DNA of 64,000 nt, from positions 2,772,501 through 2,836,500 of the forward strand of contig JADJWV010000002.1 of the NCBI GenBank assembly GCA_016716185.1, given 5' to 3'. The position numbers were made by a program, and so were the translations under genes. This DNA is from Saprospiraceae bacterium. Lineage in GTDB: Bacteria; Bacteroidota; Bacteroidia; Chitinophagales; Saprospiraceae. How positions within the stretch are numbered: position 1 is the stretch's first letter; every line of letters begins with the position of its first letter. Shown piece by piece: positions 54,358 through 63,094 of this stretch. The notes beneath the pieces are model-generated. The model had not been told where the DNA came from and made no database searches. It was given only the letters and a program-made list of their open reading frames with translations.

Positions 54358-57099
54358 TTACGCCTTCCCAATCTTCACACACACCACCTTATACTCCGGA
54401 CACTTGGCAATGGAGTCGCTGATGTCGGAGGTGACGATGTTAACAAAAAGTTCAGGGAAGTGAAAGGTTGTGCTGATGACCCCTTGTTTGACTTCATCCG
54501 TTAAATGCGCATGGATGGTGATTTTTCCTCGTGCAGATTCGATTGAAACGGGATCGCCGTTTTGGATACCGTAATTCTGCGCATCGTTAGGATGGATGAG
54601 CACCACATCCTCTTTGATGATCTCAACATTTCCCGTACGGCGCGTCATGGTGCCTGCGTTGTAATGTTCCAAAACGCGGTTGGTGGTGAGAATGAATGGA
54701 TATTCTTTAAAATTTTCCATGATTTCAGGAGATTCGACATATTCCCTAAATTCAAATTTTCCTTTTCCTCTTTTAAAGGTATCTGTATGTAAGATTTTCG
54801 TGTCGCTGCCATCGGCTAATACCGGCCATTGTTTTCCGTTTTCCCCAAGCTCATCCCACTTAACGCCTGCGAAAAAAGGAACGATTTGCGAAATTTCTTC
54901 CAGCATTGATTTAGCTTCATAATCCGCCTGTTTGTATCCCATCCGGTTCATGAGGTCTGCGATGATCTGGCCATCGGCTTTGGAATCGCCAATTGGCTTA
55001 ACCACCTGCTGCACTTTCTGGATTCTTCGTTCTCCATTGGTAAAGGTTCCTTCTTTTTCCAGAAAAGATGCTCCGGGTAAAACCACATGTGCAAATTTTG
55101 CAGTTTCCGTCATGAAAATTTCCTGAACAATGAGCAAATCAAGTGACTCCAATGCTTTGGTCACTTTGTTTGTGTTTGGATCTGATTGAGCCAGGTCATC
55201 GCCCATGATCCACATCGCTTTAAACTTTCCTGCAAGGGCTGCATCGTACATTTCTGGGATTTTGAGTCCAATTTCTGAAGGCACATCGACCCCATAAAAC
55301 GCACTGTATTTTGCTTTTACATCGGGCTGTGTAAGATCTAAATAACCAGCACCCTGATAGGGTTGAACGCCCATGTCGGCCATACCCTGCACATTGTTTT
55401 GCCCTCTTAGCGGATTGACACCACATCCTCTTTTACCAACATTTCCGGTGATCATGGCCAGATCTGCAATCAACATGACCGTGTATGTACCCTGATAATG
55501 TTCAGTAACTCCCAAACCATGGAAAGACATTGCCAAAGGTGCACTCGCATAGGCAATGGCTGCTTGCCTGGCCTTCTCGCGGGGTACACCGGAAACCGCT
55601 TCGAGCGCATCGATATTCAGATTCAGGATATTATTTTGAAAATCTTCAAATCCTTCTGTTCGCGAATCGATAAATTCCTTGTTGACCAATCCTTCTTTGA
55701 CAATGTAATACAACATCATGTTGAGCACGGCAACATTGGTACCGGGTCTCAACTGCAAATGGATCGTCGCATATTTTGCAATTTCTGTGCGACGCGGGTC
55801 AATCACGATCGTGGTTTTCCCTTTCATCGCATGCTGTTTGAGTTTTGCACCTGTAACCGGATGACCTTCTGTAGGGTTAGCGCCGATGACCAAAATTGCA
55901 GAGGTATATTTCAGATCTTCTATCGAATTGGTTGCAGCCCCTGTACCGAATGTCCTTTGCATCCCCAATGCTGTGGGTGAATGGCAAACCCTCGCACAGC
56001 CGTCGATGTTATTGGTTCCAATAACAGCTCTGAAAAATTTTTGCATCAGGTAATTCTCTTCGTTGGTACAACGTGCAGAAGATACCCCGCCAATCGCATC
56101 CGGACCATATTTACTTTTTATCTCGTTGAATTTATCAACGATGAAATCGTAGGCTTCATCCCAGCTTACTTGTTCGAGTATCCCGTTTTTGCGGATCATC
56201 GGATGATGGATCCGTTCCGGATGGTTATAAAATCTAAAAGCGTAGCGCCCTTTTAAACAGGTATGTCCCTGATTGACATCAGCATTATAAGGTGCCTGAA
56301 TGCTCAGAATTTTTCCACTCTTTACACTCACTTCGAGATTACATCCCACGCCGCAATAAGTGCAAACCGTTCTGACTTTATCCTGACCAACCAGTGCCTT
56401 CGACTGAAAGACATCGGAAATCGCAGACGTCGGGCAAGCCTGTGCACATGCACCACAGCTTACGCAATCAGATTCCATAAAAGTCTGATTCATACCTTTG
56501 ATGATCTGGCTGTCGAATCCACGGCCCATTACAGACAAAACATGCTGTCCCTGGACTTCATCGCAAGCTCTCACACAGCGGTAACACATAATGCATTTTG
56601 ACAAATCGGAAGTCATGTATGGATGACTCTTATCTTTCGTCCGGTCGAGGTGATTTTTTCCTTCCGGATATCTCACTTTACGAATTCCGACCCTGGCGGC
56701 AACATCCTGCAATTCACAATTTCCATTAACCTCACAGGTCAGGCAATCCAAAGGATGATCCGTCAGCACCAGCTCCATGATATTCTTGCGTAACTTCTGT
56801 ATTGGTTCGCTTTCCGTTTCGATAATCATCCCTTCATCGACGGGAGTATGACAGGAGGCCACTGTTCTTTTTCCCGGCACTCCGGCACGCGATACTTCCA
56901 CGCTGCACACTCTACAGGAACCAAAAGGCTCCAGATTGGGGGCGTCGCAAAGGGTAGGAATGGCCTGTTGATCGAAATGCCGCCTGACAAAAGACAATAT
57001 GGTTTCTCCCGGAACGATCTCGTAAGATTTACCATTCACACTGGCGGTCTTTGCTGCAGTTTGGGTAAATAAATCGGGGGTCAGAAATTCCGTTTTCAT
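54358..57099 (-). CDS. Formate dehydrogenase alpha subunit, NuoG-like N terminus (Mo/W-bisPGD enzyme)
   Basis: 913 residues. In order: a [2Fe-2S] ferredoxin domain (Cys51, 62, 65, 83), a His-Cys3 [4Fe-4S] site (His115, Cys119, 122, 128) and two [4Fe-4S] ferredoxin clusters (Cys169-179 and Cys212-222). The molybdopterin domain follows with its own [4Fe-4S] site (Cys246, 249, 253, 281), and a C-terminal pterin-binding domain ends it. The active-site position is Cys372 in 'ARVCHSPTALG', so this is a cysteine rather than selenocysteine enzyme. 'GANPTEGHPV' matches formate dehydrogenases. It oxidises formate to CO2 in the cytoplasm. No NADH/flavoprotein beta-gamma subunits or fdhD are in the window, so the electron acceptor is open. 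Confidence 0.93.
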   Translation of the reverse strand: MKTEFLTPDLFTQTAAKTASVNGKSYEIVPGETILSFVRRHFDQQAIPTLCDAPNLEPFGSCRVCSVEVSRAGVPGKRTVASCHTPVDEGMIIETESEPIQKLRKNIMELVLTDHPLDCLTCEVNGNCELQDVAARVGIRKVRYPEGKNHLDRTKDKSHPYMTSDLSKCIMCYRCVRACDEVQGQHVLSVMGRGFDSQIIKGMNQTFMESDCVSCGACAQACPTSAISDVFQSKALVGQDKVRTVCTYCGVGCNLEVSVKSGKILSIQAPYNADVNQGHTCLKGRYAFRFYNHPERIHHPMIRKNGILEQVSWDEAYDFIVDKFNEIKSKYGPDAIGGVSSARCTNEENYLMQKFFRAVIGTNNIDGCARVCHSPTALGMQRTFGTGAATNSIEDLKYTSAILVIGANPTEGHPVTGAKLKQHAMKGKTTIVIDPRRTEIAKYATIHLQLRPGTNVAVLNMMLYYIVKEGLVNKEFIDSRTEGFEDFQNNILNLNIDALEAVSGVPREKARQAAIAYASAPLAMSFHGLGVTEHYQGTYTVMLIADLAMITGNVGKRGCGVNPLRGQNNVQGMADMGVQPYQGAGYLDLTQPDVKAKYSAFYGVDVPSEIGLKIPEMYDAALAGKFKAMWIMGDDLAQSDPNTNKVTKALESLDLLIVQEIFMTETAKFAHVVLPGASFLEKEGTFTNGERRIQKVQQVVKPIGDSKADGQIIADLMNRMGYKQADYEAKSMLEEISQIVPFFAGVKWDELGENGKQWPVLADGSDTKILHTDTFKRGKGKFEFREYVESPEIMENFKEYPFILTTNRVLEHYNAGTMTRRTGNVEIIKEDVVLIHPNDAQNYGIQNGDPVSIESARGKITIHAHLTDEVKQGVISTTFHFPELFVNIVTSDISDSIAKCPEYKVVCVKIGKA

Positions 57100-57164
57100 G
57101 AACTGGCGATGTTGTGGATGGTAAAATTACGGTAAAATATTGATTTGATGATTATTAGGTGCCG

Positions 57165-57194
57165 CTTAAAGCTTGAAGCTTAAAGCTTGAAGCT
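57165..57194. repeat. GCTTAAA/GCTTGAA heptamer array
   Basis: Four alternating 7-bp units (GCTTAAA, GCTTGAA, GCTTAAA, GCTTGAA) run through the short space between the four-helix-bundle gene's 3' end and the formate dehydrogenase start. They resemble the repeats at 44703 and 58011. Confidence 0.8.
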
Positions 57195-57223
57195 CATGGT
57201 TTTGTACTTCTATAACTAATAAA

Positions 57224-57580
57224 TCATTTATTCTTAATCTTTAGAATAAGGCTTCCTAATACTTTGGAGGTTTCGTGGCACAATAAAACACATTTCTCAA
57301 CTTCCTCCATCTTAATGAGCTTCAATTTAACCGATAAGCCGTACTGATATTGCAATTCTTTCAAAGAGCTGTAAGCAATTTCCAAAAACCTTACAAATTC
57401 TTTATCTGTTTCCCTGCTACTTCCTTCAACTATATTAGAGGGAATAGAGATCGCTGCTCTTCTCATTTGTGCAGTTAATCCATACATTTCCTCTTTTGGA
57501 AAATGCTTAGTTATCAAGTAAGTTGCAACCGGTATCTCATCTGCCAATACGAAGGCTCTTAGTTTATTATAATCTCTCAT
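57224..57580 (-). CDS. Four-helix-bundle protein (23S rRNA intervening-sequence type)
   Basis: 118 residues, matching the S23/four-helix-bundle family in length and motifs: 'LRAFVLADEI', 'FPKEEMYGLTAQMRRAAISIPSNIVEGSSRETDKEFVRFLEIAYSSLKELQYQ'. Members were first found encoded within intervening sequences of 23S rRNA genes but mostly stand alone in Bacteroidota, as here. Their biochemical role is not known. Confidence 0.92.
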   Translation of the reverse strand: MRDYNKLRAFVLADEIPVATYLITKHFPKEEMYGLTAQMRRAAISIPSNIVEGSSRETDKEFVRFLEIAYSSLKELQYQYGLSVKLKLIKMEEVEKCVLLCHETSKVLGSLILKIKNK

Positions 57581-58010
57581 AAAACAAATGTTTATCTGCC
57601 AAACAAACGCTAAAGCTAAATTGGAATATTTAATTACGTGAACTATAGAGCCGCAACTTATTTAAAAGGACAAATAATTGATTAATAAGTATCCATTTAT
57701 TATTTAATGTTATTCCAATTAAAAGATTGCCTTTTTACACATTTACTATGATGATTTGCATTAAATGACTACAGCCCATTTTATGAAATGCCTAAATATC
57801 ATATTTCATAATCCCAATCTCTGCATTAGAATTGAAAATATACCATATATTGTTGATTATCAATATATAATTTCCAATATATTGCAATAGAAAGGTGATG
57901 TACAAAAACCCTAAACAAAGCTTACTGCTTATTGCTTTAAGCTAAGAAACTGGATTCCATTGCATGAATTGGGATAATTCAAAAACACTATCAATAACTG
58001 CCAGATAGCT
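57581..58010. other. AT-rich intergenic region
   Basis: About 430 bp, very AT-rich in 57640-57900. No ORF, promoter pair or RNA gene was recognised. Confidence 0.4.
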
Positions 58011-58045
58011 TCGAGCTTTAAGCTTTTAGCTTTTAGCTTTTAGCT
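58011..58045. repeat. AGCTTTT heptamer array at the 3' end of the beta-oxidation gene
   Basis: GAGCTTTAAGCTTTTAGCTTTTAGCTTTTAGC gives four 7-bp units directly beside the stop codon at 58050. Same sequence family as the arrays at 41376, 57165 and 62663. Confidence 0.8.
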
Positions 58046-58049
58046 TCTC

Positions 58050-60416
58050 TCAATTCCTCAACACCTTCCTGTGCTCCAACATATGCTGAATCCTCTCCAG
58101 CGTCTTTGGTTCCGAACACAGACTCAAAAACGCTTCCCGTTCGAGATCCAGCAAATACTGCTCAGAAACTTTCTGGGGCGCGCTCAGTTCACCGCCGCAC
58201 AGGACATGCGCAATTTTTCTTGCGATATGAACATCGTATTCACTGGCATAACCGGCGCGTTGCATGGAATTTGCAGCTACGTATAAGGTGGCCAGTCCGC
58301 TCTGCCCCAGGACCTGGACTCCTGTTTCTATGGGTTGTACATAATTTTCACTTAAATGTAATACCTTTTCTTTGGCCTTACGAACGTTTGTTAGTTTTTG
58401 GATGCACACCGCATCGCGGCGGTCGTCGAGATAGCCCAAATCAAAAGCTTCATGTGCGGATGTGGATACTGCTGCCGTAGCAATGGTTTTAAATCTGTGG
58501 ATAAGCTGTGGCATGTGCACTTCGCCTTCTTTCATTTCCTGACTGAGTCTTTTGGCAAATTCTTTGGTTCCGCCACCGCAGGGTAAAATGCCTACACCCA
58601 TTTCGACCAGTCCGATATAAGATTCTGCATAGGCCACAGCAGCGTCGCAATGCAAAAGCAATTCGACGCCTCCGCCAAAAGTATAGCCCTGGCAGGCACA
58701 GACTACCGGAATGGCAGAATATCTGCAACGCATGGAAGTTTCCTGAAATAATTTTGCAGCTTCATCCAATTGTGAATATTCCTGTTGAAAAGCCATCATG
58801 CCTATATACAAAAGATTTGCGCCGACGGTAAAATGCTCGGATGTATTGCCGATGACGACTCCCTTCCATCCCTGCGTTTCTGCCAGATCTATGGCATATT
58901 GAATTCCGCGAAGTATGCCTTCGCCGATGATATTGTTCTTGCTTATAAAATTTACACACAGAACTTCATCGCCTATATCGAGAATTTGGATTTCATCATT
59001 TTGAAACAGATTGTTTTCTTTGCAACGTATCTTAAAATTTAATTCTTTATCGGATCCGGGAATGCTTACATAGTTTCCGCTTAATGGATTCCAATATTCC
59101 ATTCGCTCCGATTCATTGCGGTAAAACTGCAAATTTTCCTGATCCGACATTTGCTGAATCCATTCCGGTACGGTGAATCCCGAATCATGGATCAATTCAA
59201 TTCCCTGTTGAAAGCCCAAAACATCCCACAGTTGAAAAGGACCCAGCTCCCAACCAAACCCGCTGCACATGGCCTGGTCGATTCCATAAACGGTATCACA
59301 TATTTCGGGAATTCTGTGTGCAACATATGAAAATAAAAAGGCCGTACTTCTTTTAATCAACAACGCTCCTTCGTCCTCCAATGAAATCAAGGTGTTCATT
59401 CTCTTTTGTAAATCATCAATCTGTTTGGACAATTGCAGGCTTTCCAGTTTTACCGGAACTTCCAGTTCATAACTACAGGTCTGCAAATTCAAAGCCCTTA
59501 TTTTGCGTTTCCCGGATGCATCCAATTCATCCGTTTTTTCATAAAAACCTTTTCCGCTTTTGCCTCCGTAAAATTGGTGCCGGAGCAAAAATTCAAAGGC
59601 TTTTGATGGCGGAATATTCTGAAGCATCTCATCATCCAAACAATGTATTTTTAGACCCTGCAAAACTTTTGCAGCTGTATCTAAGCCGACCAGATCAGCC
59701 AATCGAAATGTTCCCGATTTTGGGCGACCCATTGCCGGACCCATGAGTTTATCTGCAACATAAATGGGAAGTCCGAGAGTTTCACAGAGCTCGATGACTT
59801 TCAACATATAGGGCAGAATGATCCTGTTGGCCACAAAGCCCGGACGATCCTTACACAAGACCGTTTGTTTCCCTAAATACCTCGATCCGAAATCCAACAT
59901 AAAATCGATGACTTCGGGTTTGGTTTCGACACAAGGAATGATTTCCAATAATTGAAGATATCTGGGAGGATTAAAAAAATGCGTCGCGATAAAATGTGAT
60001 TTAAAATCAGCGCTTCTGCCTTTCGTCAACATTGAAATCGGCAAGCCCGAAGTATTGCTACTGATGATAGCATCAGGACGTCGAACAGCTTCGATTTTTT
60101 CGAACAATTCTATTTTAGGTGGTAGTTCCTCGATGATGGCCTCGATGATCCAATCGCATTGTGCCAACTTATGAAAATCATCATCAAAGTTTCCCGTTTT
60201 GATGCGCTCTGCAAAATCCTTCCGATACAAGGGTGAAGGCTTAGAGGATAAACAGGATCGCAGACTCTCCTTCACCAGGATATTTTTATCAGGACCAGCC
60301 GCTGCCCGATCCAATAAAAGCACTTGAAATCCCGCTCCGGCCAGATGGCAGGCTATGCCGGAACCCATCAATCCGGCGCCCAGTACTCCAATTTTGCGTA
60401 TGTGAAAACTTGCCAA
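58050..60416 (-). CDS. 3-hydroxyacyl-CoA dehydrogenase / enoyl-CoA hydratase fusion (FadN type)
   Basis: 788 residues with a TTG start. The N-terminal NAD-binding domain has 'VLGAGLMGSGIACHLAGAGFQVLLLDR', followed by the 3HCDH signature ('FFNPPRYLQLLEIIP', 'DRPGFVANRI', 'GLDTAAKVL') and a second 3HCDH C-terminal unit (about 365-440). The enoyl-CoA hydratase domain is at the C terminus (about 470-690, 'CACQGYTFGGGVELLLHCDAAVAYAESYIGLVEMGVGILP'). This order and length match Bacillus FadN rather than E. coli FadB. It catalyses hydration and NAD-dependent oxidation in fatty-acid beta-oxidation. The thiolase that usually follows is not in the window. Confidence 0.94.
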   Translation of the reverse strand: MASFHIRKIGVLGAGLMGSGIACHLAGAGFQVLLLDRAAAGPDKNILVKESLRSCLSSKPSPLYRKDFAERIKTGNFDDDFHKLAQCDWIIEAIIEELPPKIELFEKIEAVRRPDAIISSNTSGLPISMLTKGRSADFKSHFIATHFFNPPRYLQLLEIIPCVETKPEVIDFMLDFGSRYLGKQTVLCKDRPGFVANRIILPYMLKVIELCETLGLPIYVADKLMGPAMGRPKSGTFRLADLVGLDTAAKVLQGLKIHCLDDEMLQNIPPSKAFEFLLRHQFYGGKSGKGFYEKTDELDASGKRKIRALNLQTCSYELEVPVKLESLQLSKQIDDLQKRMNTLISLEDEGALLIKRSTAFLFSYVAHRIPEICDTVYGIDQAMCSGFGWELGPFQLWDVLGFQQGIELIHDSGFTVPEWIQQMSDQENLQFYRNESERMEYWNPLSGNYVSIPGSDKELNFKIRCKENNLFQNDEIQILDIGDEVLCVNFISKNNIIGEGILRGIQYAIDLAETQGWKGVVIGNTSEHFTVGANLLYIGMMAFQQEYSQLDEAAKLFQETSMRCRYSAIPVVCACQGYTFGGGVELLLHCDAAVAYAESYIGLVEMGVGILPCGGGTKEFAKRLSQEMKEGEVHMPQLIHRFKTIATAAVSTSAHEAFDLGYLDDRRDAVCIQKLTNVRKAKEKVLHLSENYVQPIETGVQVLGQSGLATLYVAANSMQRAGYASEYDVHIARKIAHVLCGGELSAPQKVSEQYLLDLEREAFLSLCSEPKTLERIQHMLEHRKVLRN

Positions 60417-60511
60417 AATTCATTTGTTAAGAGGTTTAAAAATAGGGTGGAATATTTAACTAATACTTTTTCTATTGACAAATATTTCTCAAGTCATTGG
60501 AAAGACATTTC

Positions 60512-60542
60512 TTGCATTTAAACATAGTTTTGGGTATTTTTG
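60512..60542 (+). promoter_or_regulatory. Promoter of the RelE/ParE toxin-antitoxin pair (TTG-N20-TATTTTTG)
   Basis: TTG at 60512-60514 and TATTTTTG at 60535-60542 match both Bacteroidota promoter elements with a 20-nt spacer. The antitoxin ATG at 60548 follows after 5 nt, so the transcript is probably leaderless or nearly so. Confidence 0.6.
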
Positions 60543-60547
60543 CAACT

Positions 60548-60778
60548 ATGGAAGCACAAAGCATCAAAGCCGAATTAATAGAATGGTTAAAAGAATTAGA
60601 TGATAAGAGTATTTTGACATCCTTGCTTCAATTCAAAAAATCCGCTGAATCTGGAGACTGGGTGGACAAACTTACACAAGAACAAATTGAATCTCTTGAA
60701 AGGGGTCTTTCAAACTTATATGATGGTAAAATCATAAGCACAAAGGACTTTTGGATTTCATATGGCAGGCAAGTATAA
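60548..60778 (+). CDS. Antitoxin-like small protein upstream of RelE/ParE toxin
   Basis: 76 residues from the preferred ATG (MEAQSIKAELIEWLKELDD); a longer ORF start at 60497 would precede the promoter. The helical N terminus and 'QFKKSAESGDWVDKLTQEQIESLERGLSNLYDGKIIS' resemble the addiction-module antitoxins paired with RelE/ParE toxins in Bacteroidota. It overlaps the toxin gene by 17 bp. No DNA-binding fold is certain. Confidence 0.8.
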   Translation: MEAQSIKAELIEWLKELDDKSILTSLLQFKKSAESGDWVDKLTQEQIESLERGLSNLYDGKIISTKDFWISYGRQV

Positions 60779-61055
60779 TGTTAACTGGACTCTTGAAGCC
60801 AAGAACCAGGTTGATCAAATTTTATCATATTTGAGAGAAAATTTTAGCGAAAAGGAGTGCAATGATTTTTTAGATCTTTTGTTTCATTTTGAAAAAGCGA
60901 TTACCTCTTTCCCAAAATTGTTTAAAGAATCGAGTGTTTACAAAAACTGCAGACTTGGTATAGTACATAGACATGTTACAGCAATTTACATATTCCGGGG
61001 AAAATCAATTACAATACTTACCATAATTGATAATAGAAGCAAACTTAAAAAATAA
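60762..61055 (+). CDS. RelE/ParE-superfamily toxin
   Basis: 97 residues with the family pattern: 'NWTLEAKNQVDQILSYLRENFSEKECNDFLDLLFHFEKAITSFPKLFKES', then a beta sheet with 'CRLGIVHRHVTAIYIFRGKSITILTIIDNRS'. Such toxins either cleave ribosome-bound mRNA (RelE) or inhibit gyrase (ParE). The sequence resembles the ParE-like branch, but the target is not proven. It is translationally coupled to the upstream antitoxin. Confidence 0.87.
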   Translation: MAGKYNVNWTLEAKNQVDQILSYLRENFSEKECNDFLDLLFHFEKAITSFPKLFKESSVYKNCRLGIVHRHVTAIYIFRGKSITILTIIDNRSKLKK

Positions 61056-61156
61056 ACTATTCTTATTGAACCTGCCATTTTAAACAGGTAAACTAAATCC
61101 TTCCGCAACTATAGAATATTTTGCATATGTTCGTACATTCAAAGAATATTTGCAAA

Positions 61157-61516
61157 ATGGACGTCATCAACATTCAAGAAAAACTAAACTCCTTTGAAGA
61201 TCATTGGAACCCCAGAATTTTAGCTGAACTAAATGGTCAGCATGTTAAAATTGCAAAGTTTAAAGGAAGTTTTATTTGGCATAAGCACGATTTAGAAGAT
61301 GAATTATTTATGGTACTCAAAGGAAGGTTTACCATGGAATTCAGAGACCGGAAAGTCACCGTCAGTGAAAATGAAATACTCGTGGTTCCCAAGGGTGTCG
61401 AACATCGCCCGGTAGCCCAGGAGGAAGTATCGGTGCTTTTATTTGAACCGGCTGGGACCTTAAATACAGGTGATCAGCAAAATGAATTAAGCCGGAGTCA
61501 ATTGGAAAAGATCTAA
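61157..61516 (+). CDS. Small cupin-domain protein
   Basis: 119 residues from the ATG at 61157 (MDVINIQEKLNSF); an ORF start 36 bp upstream lacks family similarity. One beta-barrel cupin is present, with metal-ligand candidates in 'FIWHKHDLEDELFMVLKGRFTMEF' (His, His, Glu) and 'VPKGVEHRPVA'. It is a standalone protein, common in bacteria, possibly a dioxygenase, isomerase or sugar-binding protein. No substrate can be assigned. Confidence 0.85.
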   Translation: MDVINIQEKLNSFEDHWNPRILAELNGQHVKIAKFKGSFIWHKHDLEDELFMVLKGRFTMEFRDRKVTVSENEILVVPKGVEHRPVAQEEVSVLLFEPAGTLNTGDQQNELSRSQLEKI

Positions 61517-61576
61517 GCTTTCTTAAAAATCATTGATGCCTTTTTATTCTCCTTCTTCATTTAGCAATCCCAGCTT

Positions 61577-62686
61577 ATGAGTTCACTACTAAAAGATTTA
61601 TATACAACAGATTTTGTCAGGCAATTTGCAATTCGGCTTTCAGAAGTTGTTCCCGACGCGAATGAAAAGGAATTTATCAAAGATGTTTTCGACAAGGATT
61701 GGAAAAACAAAGAACTCAAACAGCGCATGCGGCATCTTTCTACCGTGCTTAAAAAGCAATTGTCGGCAGATTACAAAATAGCTTCGAAGCAAATCGTAGA
61801 CTTGATAGAACACCTGCAGTTAAAAGGCATGCGGGAATTCAGCCTTGAGTTCATGTTTTTACCCGACTTTATTGAACAATTTGGGCTCCATGATTTTCAT
61901 GCATCTGTAAAGGCGATGCAACACATTACTGTATTCACCAGTTGCGAATTTGCAGTACGTCCGTTTCTCATTCGTTACAGAGAACCCATGATGAAGCAAA
62001 TGCTGGTTTGGTCAAAGCATCCTCATGAAAAAGTCAGAAGACTTTCGAGTGAAGGAACCCGTCCTCGCTTGCCCTGGGCCATGGCTGTGCCCTATCTCAA
62101 AAAAGATCCTAGTCCACTGATTCCCATTTTAAACAATCTGAAATCTGATTCCTCTGAAACCGTAAGAAGAAGTGTTGCCAACAGCATCAACGATATTTCG
62201 AAAGATCATCCAGATCTTGCCCTCAAAATTGTTAAAGAATGGAAAGGCATAAGCAGGGAGACCGATGCACTCATCAAACATGCCAGCCGCAGCTTGCTCA
62301 AACAAGGCCATTCGGAAATTCTGAAATTTTACAAACTGCACAAAAGCGATCACTTCAAACTCACAAAATTCCAACTCAGACAAACGAAAATCAAAATGGG
62401 TGAAGATCTTGAATTCACCATAAGCCTGGAAAATACCCGTCCGAAACCATCTACCCTTCGGCTGGAATACGGCATCTATTATCTTCTAAAAAACGGCCAA
62501 CATTCGCGCAAAGTATTTAAAATCAGCGAACGCGAGATTCCCGGATACAGTCAAATTGATATCACCCGAAAACAAAAATTTAAACCCATTACCACAAAGG
62601 TATTTTATCCAGGAAAGCATAAAATTTCAATCATTCTAAATGGGAAGGAGTTTGGGGAGAGGGCTTTTAGGCTTTTAGGCTTTTAG
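61577..62686 (+). CDS. DNA alkylation repair protein (AlkD-like HEAT repeats) with C-terminal beta domain
   Basis: 369 residues. Residues about 20-240 are helical HEAT repeats with 'HEKVRRLSSEGTRPRLPWAMAVPYLKKDPSPLIPILNNLKSDSSETVRRSVANSINDISKDHPDLALKIVKEWKG', the conserved core of AlkD/AlkC-type DNA alkylation repair proteins that excise N3/N7-alkylpurines. The remaining about 115 residues form a beta-rich domain often fused in Bacteroidota homologues. The reading frame enters the octamer array: the last codons (RAFRLLGF) and the TAG stop come from GCTTTTAG units, so the native C terminus was probably replaced or trimmed. Confidence 0.88.
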   Translation: MSSLLKDLYTTDFVRQFAIRLSEVVPDANEKEFIKDVFDKDWKNKELKQRMRHLSTVLKKQLSADYKIASKQIVDLIEHLQLKGMREFSLEFMFLPDFIEQFGLHDFHASVKAMQHITVFTSCEFAVRPFLIRYREPMMKQMLVWSKHPHEKVRRLSSEGTRPRLPWAMAVPYLKKDPSPLIPILNNLKSDSSETVRRSVANSINDISKDHPDLALKIVKEWKGISRETDALIKHASRSLLKQGHSEILKFYKLHKSDHFKLTKFQLRQTKIKMGEDLEFTISLENTRPKPSTLRLEYGIYYLLKNGQHSRKVFKISEREIPGYSQIDITRKQKFKPITTKVFYPGKHKISIILNGKEFGERAFRLLGF

Positions 62687-62974
62687 GCTTTTAGGCTTTT
62701 AGGCTTTTAGGCTTTTAGACTTTTAGACTTTTAGACTTTTAGACTTTTAGGCTTTTAGGCTTTTAGGCTTTTAGGCTTTTAGGCTTTTAGGCTTTTAGGC
62801 TTTTAGGCTTTTAGGCTTTTAGGCTTTTAGGCTTTTAGGCTTTTAGGCTTTTAGGCTTTTAGGCTTTTAGGCTTTTAGGCTTTTAGGCTTTTAGGCTTTT
62901 AGGCTTTTAGGCTTTTAGGCTTTTAGGCTTTTAGGCTTTTAGGCTTTTAGGCTTTTAGGCTTTTAGGCTTTTAG
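62663..62974. repeat. GCTTTTAG octamer tandem array, 39 units
   Basis: 39 perfect 8-bp units from 62663 to 62974 (312 bp). Four consecutive units (62719-62750) read ACTTTTAG. TAG occurs every 8 bp on the plus strand and TAA every 8 bp on the minus strand, giving stops in all six frames. It overlaps the end of the alkylation-repair gene and faces the 3' end of the UPF0104 gene. Confidence 0.97.
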
Positions 62975-63094
62975 GAAAAAACGGAGTCTAACGAATGTTA
63001 GTTCCATAATTGCCAATTATTTTTCATTATTTTTCAATCATAATTAGTCGAAATCGTATTCATTCTGAATAAATATTCTCAGCACCTTCAGGGG
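62975..63094. other. Intergenic segment with CTAACGAATGTTAGTT motif
   Basis: Contains CTAACGAATGTTAGTT at 62988-63003, 14 bp after the octamer array. A one-mismatch copy (CTAACGAATGTTTGTT) is at 41571-41586, downstream of the other array. No gene here. Confidence 0.5.

Noticed and set aside
41376..62974. Octamer arrays as possible CRISPR
   Set aside because: Units are 8 bp, directly adjacent, without spacers, and no cas genes are present.
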